This document shows positions 36,888 to 48,138 of a DNA stretch of 64,000 nt, piece after piece. This DNA is from Fulvia fulva (lineage: Eukaryota > Ascomycota > Dothideomycetes > Mycosphaerellales > Mycosphaerellaceae): assembly GCF_020509005.1 (NCBI RefSeq), contig NC_063020.1:2542001-2606000 (forward strand), read 5' to 3'. The position numbers and the translations under genes are program-made. How positions within the stretch are numbered: the first letter of the stretch is position 1; every line of letters starts with the position of its first letter. The notes under the pieces are model-generated. The model did not search any database and was not told the origin of the DNA. It was given only the letters and a program-made list of their open reading frames with translations.

Positions 36888-39659
36888 ATGGCCTCCCGTC
36901 CAGAGCTCAAAGTCGAGGATGAGGCGGGTTTCGTGAAGACGTTCCACCAGCTGGAAATTGGAAAGCCGACAGATACCATACGCATCTTCGACCGCGGCGA
37001 CTTCTTATCTGCCCATGGTGACGATGCCGAATACATTGCGCGAATACAATACAAGACAACCTCCGTGCTCAAGACATTGGGCAAGAACCTTCAATCGGTG
37101 ACCATGACAGTCACTGTTTTTCGTACATTTCTCAGAGAAGCCATCTTCCGATTGGGGAAGCGAATAGAAGTTCTGGCAACTACCGGCCGAAATCAGTGGA
37201 AAGTGATCAAGCAAGCCTCACCTGGCAATCTCCAGGACATCGAAGATGACCTAGGTGGCCATGTCGAGTCTGCGCCCATCATATTAGCAGTGAAGGTGTC
37301 TGCGAAGGCGAATGAAGCTCGCAATGTCGGCGTGTGCTTTGCAGATGCTAGTGTGCGCGAGCTTGGAGTCAGCGAGTTTGTGGACAATGACATCTACTCC
37401 AATTTCGAATCACTCATCATTCAGCTCGGTGTCAAGGAGTGTTTGGTGCAGGTTGATATCACCAAGAAGGATGCAGAACTTCACAAGCTCCGCACGATCG
37501 CGGATAATTGCAACTGTGCTGTGTCAGAACGACCCGCTGGCGACTTTGGAAAGCAAGACATCGAACAAGATCTCACAAGACTGCTGCGAGACGAGAAAGC
37601 TAGTGGCACTCTCCCACAGACCGACCTGAAGCTTGCGATGGGATCAGCCGCGGCTCTGATCAAGTACCTTGGAATCATGTCTGATCCCAGCAAATTCGGT
37701 CAGTTTCAGCTATATCAGCACGATCTCAGCCAATACATGAAGCTCGACTCGTCAGCATTGAAGGCCTTGAATCTGATGCCAGGACCTCGGGACGGTGCGA
37801 AGACAATGAATCTTTACGGTCTCCTCAACTCTTGCAAGACACCAGTCGGCAGCAGGTTACTCGCTCAGTGGCTGAAGCAGCCTCTCATGAGTCAAGTGGA
37901 GATTGAGCGGCGGCAACAGTTGGTGGAAGCCTTCGTGAATGACACAGAATTGAGGCAGACCTTACAAGAGGAGCATCTTCGATCGATACCTGATCTGTAT
38001 CGGTTGGCCAAGAAGTTCCAACGAAAGAAAGCCACGCTGGAAGATGTCGTTCGAGCATATCAGGTTGCTATCCGCTTGCCTGATTTCATCGGCACATTCG
38101 AAGGAGTGATGGACGAGACATATAAAGACGCCCTCGACCAAGAGTACACAAACAAGCTTCAGGAGTTCTCCAACAGCCTCGGCAAGCTGCAAGAAATGGT
38201 CGAGACAACAGTAGACCTAGATGCCATGGACAACCATGAGTTCATCATCAAGTCAGAGTTCGATGACACACTTCGCGTGATACGGAAGAAGCTCGACAAA
38301 CTACGCTACGAGATCGATAGAGAGCATCAAGATGCCGGCGCCGACCTAAATCAAGACACCGAGAAGAAGCTACTACTCGAGCACCACAAAGTACATGGCT
38401 GGTGCCTGCGTCTCACCAGGAACGAGGCAGCTGTCATTCGGAACAAGAAGAAGTATCAAGAAATTTCGACTCAGAAGAATGGCGTGTACTTCACGACGAC
38501 TAAGCTTACGGAGATGAGGCGTGAGTTTGATCAACTATCCGAGAACTACAATCGCACACAAAATGGTCTGGTGAATGAGGTCGTCAACGTTGCCGCTTCG
38601 TACTGTCCAGTCATTGAGAAGCTTGCCGGAGTCCTTGCACATCTGGATGTGATTGTCAGTTTCGCTCACGTCTCGGTGCATGCGCCAACAGCATATGTAC
38701 GACCGAAGATCCATCCTCGAGGCACTGGCAGCACAATACTCAAGGAGGCGCGTCACCCGTGTATGGAGATGCAAGACGACGTTCAGTTCATCACCAACGA
38801 TGTGTCGCTAGTGCGGGAGGAGTCCGAATTCCTCATCATCACTGGACCAAACATGGGCGGCAAGTCGACATATATCCGACAAATAGGCGTCATTGCTCTC
38901 ATGGCACAAATAGGCTGCTTCGTGCCATGCTCAGAAGCCGAACTCACACTCTTCGACTGCATTCTGGCAAGAGTCGGAGCAAGTGACAGCCAGCTCAAAG
39001 GTGTCAGCACCTTCATGGCAGAAATGCTGGAGACTAGCAACATCCTCAAGACTGCCACGAAAGAGTCGCTTGTCATCATCGATGAGCTCGGCCGTGGGAC
39101 GAGCACATACGACGGCTTCGGCTTGGCATACGCGATCAGCGAGCACATTATCAAAGAGATCGGTTGCTACTCGATGTTTGCAACCCACTTCCACGAGTTG
39201 ACCTCGCTGGTCGATACATATCCTCAAGTCCAGAACTTGCACGTGGTAGCGCATATCGGCGATGGCGAAGACGCGGTCATGAACGGTGACAGCACCAACA
39301 GCCGACGACGTGAGGTCACGTTGCTGTACAAAGTCGTACCTGGCATCAGCGACCAGTCCTTTGGTATCCACGTTGCGGAGCTCGTGCGCTTCCCTCAGAA
39401 GGTCGTGAATATGGCGAAGCGGAAAGCGGATGAGCTTGAGGACTTCTCGGGTAAGCGTGAGGAGCTGAAGGCGCAGGCGAGCAAAGATGAAGTGGAGCAG
39501 GGTAGCATGATGCTGAAGGAGGTCTTGCGGAAGTGGAAAGATCAAGTCGAGGCAGAGAATCTGGGCAAAGAGGAACAGATCCAGCGCATGAAGGATCTGG
39601 TGCAGGGGAATGAGGCGTTGCTTGCGAATCCGTTTTTTCAGAGCGTGAAGGCGCTGTAA
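36888..39659 (+). CDS. MSH2: DNA mismatch repair ATPase MSH2
   Basis: MSH2 pairs with MSH6 or MSH3 to recognise mismatches and small loops in nuclear DNA. A single exon encodes 923 residues, close to the family length (yeast 964). The order is MutS domain I (from residue 15, FDRGDFLSAHGDDA), connector, lever with clamp, and the C-terminal ATPase. The Walker A motif TGPNMGGKST is at residues 652-661, and Walker B (VIIDELGRGTSTYDG) has D732 and E733. The FATHFHEL signature follows. Domain I lacks the Phe-X-Glu mismatch wedge, as in all MSH2, where the partner supplies it. The C-terminal helix-turn-helix dimerisation region is intact. The start has a good context (CCACCATGG). No lesion is seen, so mismatch repair should work. 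Confidence 0.97.
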   Translation: MASRPELKVEDEAGFVKTFHQLEIGKPTDTIRIFDRGDFLSAHGDDAEYIARIQYKTTSVLKTLGKNLQSVTMTVTVFRTFLREAIFRLGKRIEVLATTGRNQWKVIKQASPGNLQDIEDDLGGHVESAPIILAVKVSAKANEARNVGVCFADASVRELGVSEFVDNDIYSNFESLIIQLGVKECLVQVDITKKDAELHKLRTIADNCNCAVSERPAGDFGKQDIEQDLTRLLRDEKASGTLPQTDLKLAMGSAAALIKYLGIMSDPSKFGQFQLYQHDLSQYMKLDSSALKALNLMPGPRDGAKTMNLYGLLNSCKTPVGSRLLAQWLKQPLMSQVEIERRQQLVEAFVNDTELRQTLQEEHLRSIPDLYRLAKKFQRKKATLEDVVRAYQVAIRLPDFIGTFEGVMDETYKDALDQEYTNKLQEFSNSLGKLQEMVETTVDLDAMDNHEFIIKSEFDDTLRVIRKKLDKLRYEIDREHQDAGADLNQDTEKKLLLEHHKVHGWCLRLTRNEAAVIRNKKKYQEISTQKNGVYFTTTKLTEMRREFDQLSENYNRTQNGLVNEVVNVAASYCPVIEKLAGVLAHLDVIVSFAHVSVHAPTAYVRPKIHPRGTGSTILKEARHPCMEMQDDVQFITNDVSLVREESEFLIITGPNMGGKSTYIRQIGVIALMAQIGCFVPCSEAELTLFDCILARVGASDSQLKGVSTFMAEMLETSNILKTATKESLVIIDELGRGTSTYDGFGLAYAISEHIIKEIGCYSMFATHFHELTSLVDTYPQVQNLHVVAHIGDGEDAVMNGDSTNSRRREVTLLYKVVPGISDQSFGIHVAELVRFPQKVVNMAKRKADELEDFSGKREELKAQASKDEVEQGSMMLKEVLRKWKDQVEAENLGKEEQIQRMKDLVQGNEALLANPFFQSVKAL

Positions 39660-39854
39660 GAGAGGATTGCGGACCTCCAATGATTGTGCAGGTGCTTTGT
39701 ATCATAGCTGTAGAAAAGACTGGCGGTGATCGCTCAGGAGACTTTATGACGGCTTATAGCCAAATGACTTGCATTCTCAAAATCACGGAGGAATATGAAT
39801 CGATCTTGCATAGGGATTGGAGCGTGCCTCCCCCATGTTGCGCGTTGTATCGCT

Positions 39855-40640
39855 TCGATAGAAGATCGCGAGGATGTGCCGGTTGGCACAAAGCAGCTGG
39901 GAGCTGGAACCATGGCGCGGCTCAGAGAACATGCTCTGGTCTCCGTTTCGGATACGAGGTCGTGAGCATGCTTTAATGGGCACTTGGAAGGACTGGTAGC
40001 CGGGCTCAGCCTGCTGGCTCAGAGAGCCTGGTTCGCTGCTCTTATACACTGCTCCTTTAGTACAGAAGTACGAGCATGTTTTGGTGGGCCTGTGGGACAA
40101 TCGGTGGCCGGGCCACCGCGTTGGTTTTGAGAGCGTGCTCTGCTGCTTCAGGAACCTTTCTGTCTCGCGGTGCTCACGCTGCTCCTTCAATATAGAAGTA
40201 CATGCATATTTTGATGGGCATGCGAAGCGATTGATAGCCGGGGTCGTCTAGCTAGCAGAGAGAGCATGCTTCGCTCACCGTGTAAGCTCTCCTAGTCCCA
40301 TACAGGATCGCGCATATGATCTGGTGGGCCGGTGAGCGGATCGGTCGCTGGGCTCGATGTGCCGGGTGAGAGAGCGTGTTTGGCTCATCATGTGAATTTG
40401 TCCATCGTGGTACGGAACTGCACCTATAGTTTGGCGAGCGTGTGAGACGGTCAGTCGCTGAGCTCATGGTGCTTCCGGCGAGAGCATGCTGCGCTGATTG
40501 CGTAATCGCTTCCGCTTCAGTGCGAGGTCGAGGGAGTGTGGTGGTCGGCATGTGAGAGGACGGCTGGTATGATGGGATATCGCGTCGCGAGTGTTTCCTG
40601 ATGGGCACGGGAGACAATCAGTAGCATGGAACGAGAAGCA
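39855..40640. repeat. Degenerate noncoding tandem repeat, ~110-bp period
   Basis: Six or seven diverged units lie between MSH2 and the next gene. An anchor like TACAGAAGTA recurs near 39953, 40061, 40191, 40301, 40411 and 40521, a spacing of 108-110 except once 130. It is followed by a GCATRTTTTGGTGGGC-like box. A second anchor, AGAGAGCRTGCTTCGCT-like, recurs about 70 bases later near 40022, 40129, 40259, 40369 and 40480. A third element, TRGCCGGGCTC-like, lies between them. No frame stays open across units with a conserved peptide, so it appears noncoding. Confidence 0.75.
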
Positions 40641-40768
40641 ATCTTCGAAGGACGCGGCGCGTCACAATTTTCCAACTAGCTTATTCCTGCTAGTAGCACG
40701 ATTCCAGCGTGCGTATCATCAATCGTAGAGTAGTTGCTTCCCGTCTCATCTGCTCCCACCGCGTATTC

Positions 40769-41408
40769 TTACTTCATGTAGTTCAAGTCGAACTCAACGG
40801 CTCCCTCCTTCAGCATCTTAGCGAGACGCTCGCTGTAGTAGTGGCCCACGGTCTTGGTAGGGTCACGAGTGTTCATGTCCTTGGCATACTGCACGAGACG
40901 ACCCAATCCGTCCACGAGTCTCTCTTCTGCGACCTCCAACCAAATGCTCTGCTCTGGGTACTGCTCTCTGCTGCTGCTGCCGCCGCCTCCGCCGCTCTTG
41001 ACGCCACCGAAAGTGATGGTGGGAATGTCTAAGCGGTCAGTACTACCCAAGTGCCCGCAATTGTAGAGATGAAAAAAAAATCGTGCGCCTTACCCTGTGG
41101 TCCAACCACCGAGGTAGCTGGAGTGCTGCGGGTGATGCCAATGGGTGAAGAGTAGAGCAGGTGTTGGCCAATCTCGTCGGCGGTTGGGAGCTTCTCTCCA
41201 ACAACGGTGTTGGGTCCAGTTGGTGGTGGGGCACGTGGCAATTGGACGCTGCTGGTGACGCTCTGGTTGTCGTCGTCCATGACTGAGGTCATGTTGGTCT
41301 CGACGGCACTGAAGATGGTCTTAGTTGGAGAAGCTGTATGGTGGGTCAGTATGCGCCAATAAACTCGAGGCGGTGGTATTTACTGCTGCCGGAGACTGGG
41401 TTGAGCAT
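40769..41408 (-). CDS. Small conserved protein of unknown function
   Basis: Three exons join in frame: 41408-41384, 41333-41094 and 41028-40769, giving 174 residues. The N-terminal 60 residues are Ser/Thr/Pro-rich (RAPPPTGPNTVVGEKLPTADE). The middle has a Gly/Ser linker, and the C-terminal 70 residues form a compact, probably helical region (EQSIWLEVAEERLVDGLG, ending in AVEFDLNYMK). There is no signal peptide or membrane segment, so it is likely cytosolic or nuclear. The clean coding frame over three exons and the structured C-terminus argue for a real gene. I do not recognise the family. The start at 41408 is the first in-frame ATG, but an upstream exon cannot be excluded. Confidence 0.75.
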
Positions 41409-44400
41409 CTTGCCGGTGTTTGCAATGTTTGTTCTGTGGTGTGTGGTAGTTCAATGCTTGGAAAGTGGTTGCAAAGTAGTCTGCGGTCGAGGATGTTTGT
41501 GCTACGTTTGACAATCGAGTGCGTGAACTTATGCTATGTGATGTGAGGTGGTCACGCGGGTGACAGGGGTCACAGAGTGAATGCGCGAGCGCTTACTTCT
41601 GAGCCATCACATCGGGAAGGCACTACCAAATTTTGCAGGCGAGGTAACAAAGCCGGCTTCACTTCAGGCTTCACCTGTGTCACTGCGAGGTGAGCTTTCG
41701 GGGCGTGTCCAAGTCCTGGGCGTCGGTATTGACGCATGTGAGGGGATGTTTGTCTTGGAGCAATGAAGTGCTTGGGATGGCCGGCTGTTGCAATTCGGCA
41801 CGATCAACTGCGAGATGCGCATAAGGCAACAGTAGTGCAGATGACTGTCTGTCTTGTGATACACGAGTACTTACAATGTACGTCGCCGTCCTTGGTATGG
41901 CATAGGCTGTTGGGAGTGTCCTCTTCTGAGCAACTCGCTGGACAGGGCTCCTTCGATATCCTGATCGTGACGGCAGCATTCACTCACGCGCTGTACAGAT
42001 CAGTGCTCAAGCTCACAATGCTGGGGACGATATATCTGGCAGCGCGAGTGACTTCACATCCCACGGCCATATGACCAATGGCTTGCGAGGTCCAATGTTG
42101 CTCGCGGTGGGAGCTCCTCCATCGCAGAGAGAGCTGTGGGTCACACATGCTTACAGGTATTGCCTACAGCACTAATAACTTCTTGCCGGACTCATACAGC
42201 TGGTCACTCCTGCACCGAAGCATTACGTATGCCCGATGCGAGTGTGTGAGAAGCCTTTGCTCAATGGCATGTCCCAGCGTTGTCCAATCTGATCTCCTGC
42301 TCCCTGCGGCCACCGCCGCGAAGTGGTGCAATCGTCTGCCCTGATTGTCCAAGAGGTACTGTTCCCACAATTGCCTTCGAACAGCATCTCATGCCCGATC
42401 CTTCGCAGTGCATCGATCGCTGGGCTTGTTTTGCAGGGCATTCAGATGGTCTCTCTGCTTGATCTTCATACACTGACGCCAAATCCGTCTCGCTCGGCTC
42501 TTGAGCATCCCGCCATGACCAGCGCGTCGATGGGGGCTCGGGGTAGATGGCTTCGCGAGAGCGTTTGAGATCCATGTGTTGTCGTCAATGTCAGGAAAGA
42601 GGAGGAGATGTTGATCTGCAGAGGTGCCTGGACCATGTTCGCTTGGCTGCGGCTCCTTCCCGCTCTGCATTTGTTAGGGAACCACAACCTTCGACTTCGA
42701 AACTTCCTATCCCCAACTCCTGCTCAGTGAGCGCTTACAAGCCAATGTATCGCTATTCCCATTCTCTTTCAGCCACCAGGTCGTTGTAGCGAGATCATGA
42801 ATATGCGCGGCGGTCGCTTTGGGCTCGGACACTCGCCGAGCGACATCTGGAAGGTTGCTGGAGCACCACTCGTTCTCCTGACAAGGCAGCTTCATCTCCA
42901 GCATCACGACATGCTCTGAGTCAATGAGACCTTCGAGCTCGCCGCTCCGCCATCTCCAGCTTATCTCAAACATCGGATCTTTCGAGTTAACGACTGCACG
43001 TGGTCTACAGGTCTCACCTCGTCTTCATGCTTGACACCACGTTCCTCAAGGTCCAGACCCTTCCCATACCATTCGCTAGCGCTGACTGCTCGAATGTGGT
43101 GTAGTCATGGTGTTGTTGAAGGACGGTAGAACAACAGCTACAGCAGTCTCGAAGGGACCAAATCTACACCGGATTTCTTCCACTAGAGGAACACGTTTAG
43201 AAGCACACCCTGGCTCTTCCTGATAGCACACAAGCGAGCCAAGAACCTCCGACTCGCTCCCTATTTCGTGTTTCCTCTCTTTGCAACTCAAACATCGCAG
43301 GGTGCATCCTAACCAGCTGACCGTGCTAGTCGCTTATCATGCCCAGCGCAACGGGGAATGTCAACTTACAGTCAGCTCCTGCAGCATTTGGACCATGGAA
43401 GCAAAGTTGACTTTGTGTCAAGCTGTGGCTAATGCACCTTCTACACAATGCTCAGCACGTGGCTCAAACCATTGCAGAGAGCACTTCGCGCCTTTAAGAC
43501 ATCTCCGCAACTGCTTCATGACGGCTTTGTCTCGCGGACGCGTGCTGCTCCGAGGGGAGATGAGCACAATCATTAGTGCTGGCCAAGAATGGAGGACACG
43601 AAGCAGAGTCTGTCAGCACAAACAGTTGCTGCCCATAGCGAAAGCTGGATCGGTGCGAACCATTGCTTAGGGCAACAAGGCTAGCCATTTCCGTACGTGG
43701 CTCGAGAGGAACAACATCGGTGGCCAGGTGCAACTGCCCTTTACCGTACCTATGCGTGTAGCCGAGTAAAATGCGCTTTTAGCTGCCGCCAGATCGATGT
43801 TGGCTTATTGGCTCTATACCTAGATTTTGCTAGGATGATCGGTCCGCCGGGATTTAAAATGTAACACGGCTGCACGAAGACGCTGTATCCTGTACATCCT
43901 ATTCGCGCTTCACGGGCAACGAATGCCGACTGCTGGTTCGATGCTCCGAATACCGCTTTGAAGGATATGTTGACTCCAACGTATTGTATTCATATGGCTT
44001 GCAATTCTTACGCCGAAGTACTCATCGACAGCTCGGCCTGGCTTGTCAGCTTGTGAGCATTGATCTTGGAACTTCTGACATAAGTGCGCTTCGAGAAGTC
44101 ATTCGACAGCTACGAGGCCCCACAACACAGAGCCTTGCATACGATGGTCTACACAGGGATGCAAACACTACCGCAAAGCGACCAGGATGCACTTCAGATT
44201 ACAGTCCACCGGGAACCACAGTGGTTCAATGCTGCCTAGCACGCGAAGATGATCTGAACCTGCTCTCTTTTTAAGGGCTGACGGTCTGCCATCTTTTTGG
44301 CAAGTCGTCAAGTCACTCTTTTGGTACCAACTACATCACTGTCTTTAATATACCTAATACCGACGATCTACGATCACCACATCACCTCTACGTCTAGACG

Positions 44401-44429
44401 ATAATACCACACACACACGACTCTTCACG
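41409..44429. other. Gene-poor region with scattered coding-like fragments
   Basis: About 3 kb holds no gene I can assemble. Minus-strand open frames at 43291-43076 and 42973-42707 look protein-like (FGPFETAVAVVLPSFNN; FEISWRWRSGELEGLID) and lie in order, but I find no splice sites that join them in frame. They may be remains of a decayed gene. The last 90 bases are the leader of the next gene, with a TTTAATATA element near 44345. Confidence 0.4.
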
Positions 44430-46018
44430 ATGCAGTTCCAGCTCCTTACCCTCGCCTCTTTGGCCGCTTTTGCGTTCGCCGCACCTATCACCAGGCAGGC
44501 CGCTGCCGGCGCAAAGGCCAATGCCAATGTTAAGGCTCAAGCAGACGTTGATGCTGTAAGACTCACCATGCGTGGAAGCTGTCAAGAGCTGCATGAGGCA
44601 CCAATAATGCTCATGGCTTCTGTCCATACTTTGTGCCATCTACTGACATTGCATCTTAGGATGTTGACCTGAACCTGTCCGTCGGTCTTCTCCAGCCCAA
44701 CTCGATCCTCAAGCTCGCTGCAGATATTGATGTGGTATGTTGCCCTGGATAGAGTCCCTTTCTCCCGGGACCATCCAAGACAGTGAGAATAGAACTAATC
44801 GTTGTCTGAACAGGATGTCGATGCCAAGGTCAAGTAGGTTGGGTCCCGAAGAAGAAGACAGATCGATTGCGAACAATCGCTGACTTTACATCTTGCAGCG
44901 TCGGTGCATCCATCAAGGCAGCTGTCGCAGCTGAGGTCGATTTGGTGAGTATATTCGAGGGACATATACCATCGTGGCTAAGCTGGCAATGTCTCGAGCT
45001 GGCAAGCCGTCCTGACAGTGACACTGCCACACATCAGCAGAGCCCTATAGGGTTACGCTAAGAGAGACGCTGCTGGCTCGGTCATAGTGGCATAGTCCTG
45101 TACCCATATCAGCGAAGGTCCACTGACTCCCCCTTCCCTACAGGATGTGGAAATCGAAATCAAGGCCGTCATTGATACTCTTGTGAAGCTTGGTGTGGTC
45201 GATGCGTTCGTGGACATTACCGCGGAGGTGTAAGTCATGACGCTCGTCTTTCACCGCTCGAGTAGCTCCAAGCTGACTCAATCCAGTGAGGCCGCTCTGG
45301 GAGTCAATGCGAAAATCGATATCGAAGCAGCAATCAACGCGGTCATCAACGTAGCACTGGGAGTCTCAATCGATGTGAGTAAGATCCGATACAGAGGCCA
45401 TATAGCGACCCCCGGGTCGTACTGGGACTGCCCATGGCTTCTGCCCCTTCTTTCTCGGACAAGAAGACTAACAAATCTCCCTCACAGGTGGACGCACAGG
45501 TCGATCTTTCGGTTGGCAGCTCAATTCAAGCGTCCCTGGAACGTAAGTGTGAAGAAGTGGAAGGCATCGTCTGTCGAAGACATGCCCGCGCCTCACTCCC
45601 GGTCCAGCACCTCTTGCCGAACCATTCCCCCGTGCTGTTCGATTATAGCTAACGCCCTTCTGTTTGCATAGTTGCTGCCGCTGTGGATGCGCAGCTCCAG
45701 GCGAAGGTGGTGAGTACATGGAGCGTTCTTTCGCCAGGCCAGAATTGACTAACCCTGCCGCAGGACCTGGACGTCCAGATTGACGTAGTTGCCGCAGTCA
45801 ACGCCATTATCGACATCGCAACCAAGGCCGGTGAGTGGCACAATGCCTCATTTGTCCGAGATCAGCGCACGGACGCCGTCATGCTTGAATATTGGCTAAC
45901 CTCCTTCCCTCCAGGTGTTAAGATTGATGTCTCTGCCGCTGTCAAGGCTGCCGTTGGCGTGAAGACTAAGGCAAACCTGAAGGCATGCGTGAACGCAAAC
46001 ATTGTTGCCAAGTTGTAG
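44430..46018 (+). CDS. Small secreted Ala/Val/Asp-rich protein with ten exons
   Basis: Ten short exons join in frame: 44430-44555, 44660-44734, 44814-44833, 44899-44944, 45144-45229, 45287-45374, 45488-45542, 45672-45709, 45764-45830 and 45915-46018, giving 234 residues. All nine introns are GT-AG. A signal peptide (AAFAFAAP, about 18 residues) is followed by an alternating pattern of Val/Ile/Ala with Asp/Lys (KIDIEAAINAVINVALGV). There is only one Cys, in ACVNANI, so it is not a hydrophobin or a typical Cys-rich effector. Four exons start directly with D-V-D/E-like codons after phase-0 introns, which suggests that the protein grew by exon duplication. I do not recognise the family. An amphipathic surface-active or wall protein is a guess. 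Confidence 0.8.
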
Positions 46019-47289
46019 GGGAAGAGCGAGGTGCATAGACGAGTTGCCTACTCCAAGGCGGATCGAAATGGAAGAGAAGTGATTGTGGCGACAGCGCAAT
46101 CCTCAGAGAGTACTATAGCCTGAGGCCAGATCATATCGAGTGCTGAGCCAGCCCCGATGCTGCGTCGCAATGTAACGAATTCTGCGAAGGGATGTCATTG
46201 TAACTGAGCATTTCGCGAATCTCATCGAGACAGGCTGGCTGCAGCGTGATGGTGATGCGCATCGTTCCCAAGAATATCGCACTTAGCGCGAAACCGATCC
46301 TCTATTTGAGGTCTGCTCATCGTCGTCAATGCGTCCCAGTGGTTTTCCTTGCAACCTACCTCCACCCTAAGCTTTGACCAAGCTCCAACGACCTCAAGTC
46401 TTTATCTTGGTCAGAGAACAGAGTCCCTTTGCTCCTCTCATAACGGCCACGAGAATCTGGCATTGTCGGGTAAGGCTTTCACTGGAGATGATAGATAGAT
46501 GCCGTGCGGTGGTTTTCGGACCAAGACTAGACCTAACCGTCGCCAGTTCTTTGGAGGACAGGGGCAGGTACACCAAGACATGAAGTCTCGCTATCGCGAA
46601 GCCACGCGCTTACACCGGCACGGTCTGTCTTCTTAACATCTTTTCGTCGTAACCCAGGCGATGAATTTGAAGGGTTTTAAGGACTGCCATCCCACGTGAC
46701 GACTCCCACAACGCGAGGCGGTCATTGGGTTGTCGCTCTGCCTTCTCTCTGCTAAGGCTTGTAGTGAAGTCATCCCAGCCTCGTGTCCGCGTAAAGATAT
46801 CCTGAGACGTCCTTCTACCATGACTGAGCATTTGACAGAGCACGGGTTGCCCAAGGATATGACCTGGGATGTATATGTAAGCCTCACAGACATGTTTCGA
46901 GGCCATACTCTCCCTCAAAACATTCACAAGGGTTGAAGGTGCACCATAGAGACGTCTTCCAATTTGTTTTCAGTTCCAGCAAAAGGAAAGGACACTTGAC
47001 TTCCGAGGCGGAGCAGCAGTCATAGAGTCAAGGACTGCTAGCACCATGTTGAGACACGAGCAAAAAAGTGGGCCCTTGGGGGCGAATAGAACGCCCGCCA
47101 CATCGTCCCAAACGATGTATTCTACCACTATACTAAAGGGCCTGAGTTTTGTTTGGTGCGAGTGAGAATTCTTTTCTCGTATATGACTGTTCAGCTGAAG
47201 GCCGGATGTGAGTCACGAGCACGGGGCGCAGCAAGCCCTCGGCAGCAGTATTTCAATCAGAAATTGCGCCGGGATCCACAGCTGTTCGT
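46019..47289. other. Convergent intergenic region
   Basis: About 1.27 kb lies between two convergent genes. Short open frames overlap on both strands without domains. No gene or repeat is recognised. Confidence 0.5.
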
Positions 47290-48138
47290 CTAGCCTGAGG
47301 CTCCAATTTCATGTCGGAATGTTCCCATTGCAACGGATCGTTCGCGGAGCTCCATGTCTGAGGACGGTGTACGAAAGACGGACGCGGAAGATGGCATGTC
47401 GTGAAGGGTAACGTTCTGCACCTGTTCTCCATGGGCAAGTTCGGGCCGGCTCCTGTCACTGGATTTCCTGCTGGTCAAGTGCTTCTTGATCCACGGTATG
47501 AAATTAAAGTAGCCTCCAGCAGCCAAGACACCGATCCAGAGCACCAATTCTACTCCATAGATTACCAGGCCTAAAACGTCCAGCTTGGATTGGAAGAGCA
47601 CAGCGATGATTGATGTCAGGTCTCCAAGCGCGTCAATTCCAACGAACAAGAATGAGATCCCGCGCACAGTGCGGTGCACGTAGATATCCCAGTAATGCCT
47701 CAGCACCCCCAATGCCAAGAACAAGGCGGCCAGAACCGCCATCAGCGTAAGCGGCCACTCCGTCCCTCTCGTCAATCCGACTCTCAGCGCGAACACCAGT
47801 CCCACCTCAATGGCCGGCATTACAGCCGCGACAGGCACGACAACAGCCAGAGACCTCACAATGCTCCACTTCTTCTCGTAGTAGTAGCATTGGCTCCAGG
47901 TGAGCAAGCTTAGCACTGCCAGGATCTGAGGTTGAATCTGTAGCGCAATATTGAAGTCGGAGACGATATTGTAGACGCCTAAAGGAACTCCCGCCCAGGC
48001 CCAGAACATCATCATGGTGGGCTGGAGGCCTATTGCACTGTGGCGGGACCAGTTGAGGTAGATCTGGGGCAGGAGTTGAATAGACCAGCAGACTGCGCCG
48101 AGAGTTCCGAAGGTGTTGGCGAGGGGTGGGTTGTCCAT
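47290..48138 (-). CDS. PQ-loop repeat membrane protein
   Basis: PQ-loop proteins are seven-helix transporters of vacuolar/lysosomal or other membranes, many carrying basic amino acids or cystine. This intronless gene encodes 282 residues. The first PQ-loop is clear at about residues 10-50 (CWSIQLLPQIYLNWSRHSA). The second is degenerate (RGISFLFVGIDALGDL), with no Pro-Gln pair. About seven hydrophobic helices span residues 8-220, and a hydrophilic Ser-rich tail of about 60 residues follows. The ATG at 48138 was chosen because the frame upstream has only a TTG. The substrate cannot be read from the sequence. Confidence 0.85.
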   Translation of the reverse strand: MDNPPLANTFGTLGAVCWSIQLLPQIYLNWSRHSAIGLQPTMMMFWAWAGVPLGVYNIVSDFNIALQIQPQILAVLSLLTWSQCYYYEKKWSIVRSLAVVVPVAAVMPAIEVGLVFALRVGLTRGTEWPLTLMAVLAALFLALGVLRHYWDIYVHRTVRGISFLFVGIDALGDLTSIIAVLFQSKLDVLGLVIYGVELVLWIGVLAAGGYFNFIPWIKKHLTSRKSSDRSRPELAHGEQVQNVTLHDMPSSASVFRTPSSDMELRERSVAMGTFRHEIGASG

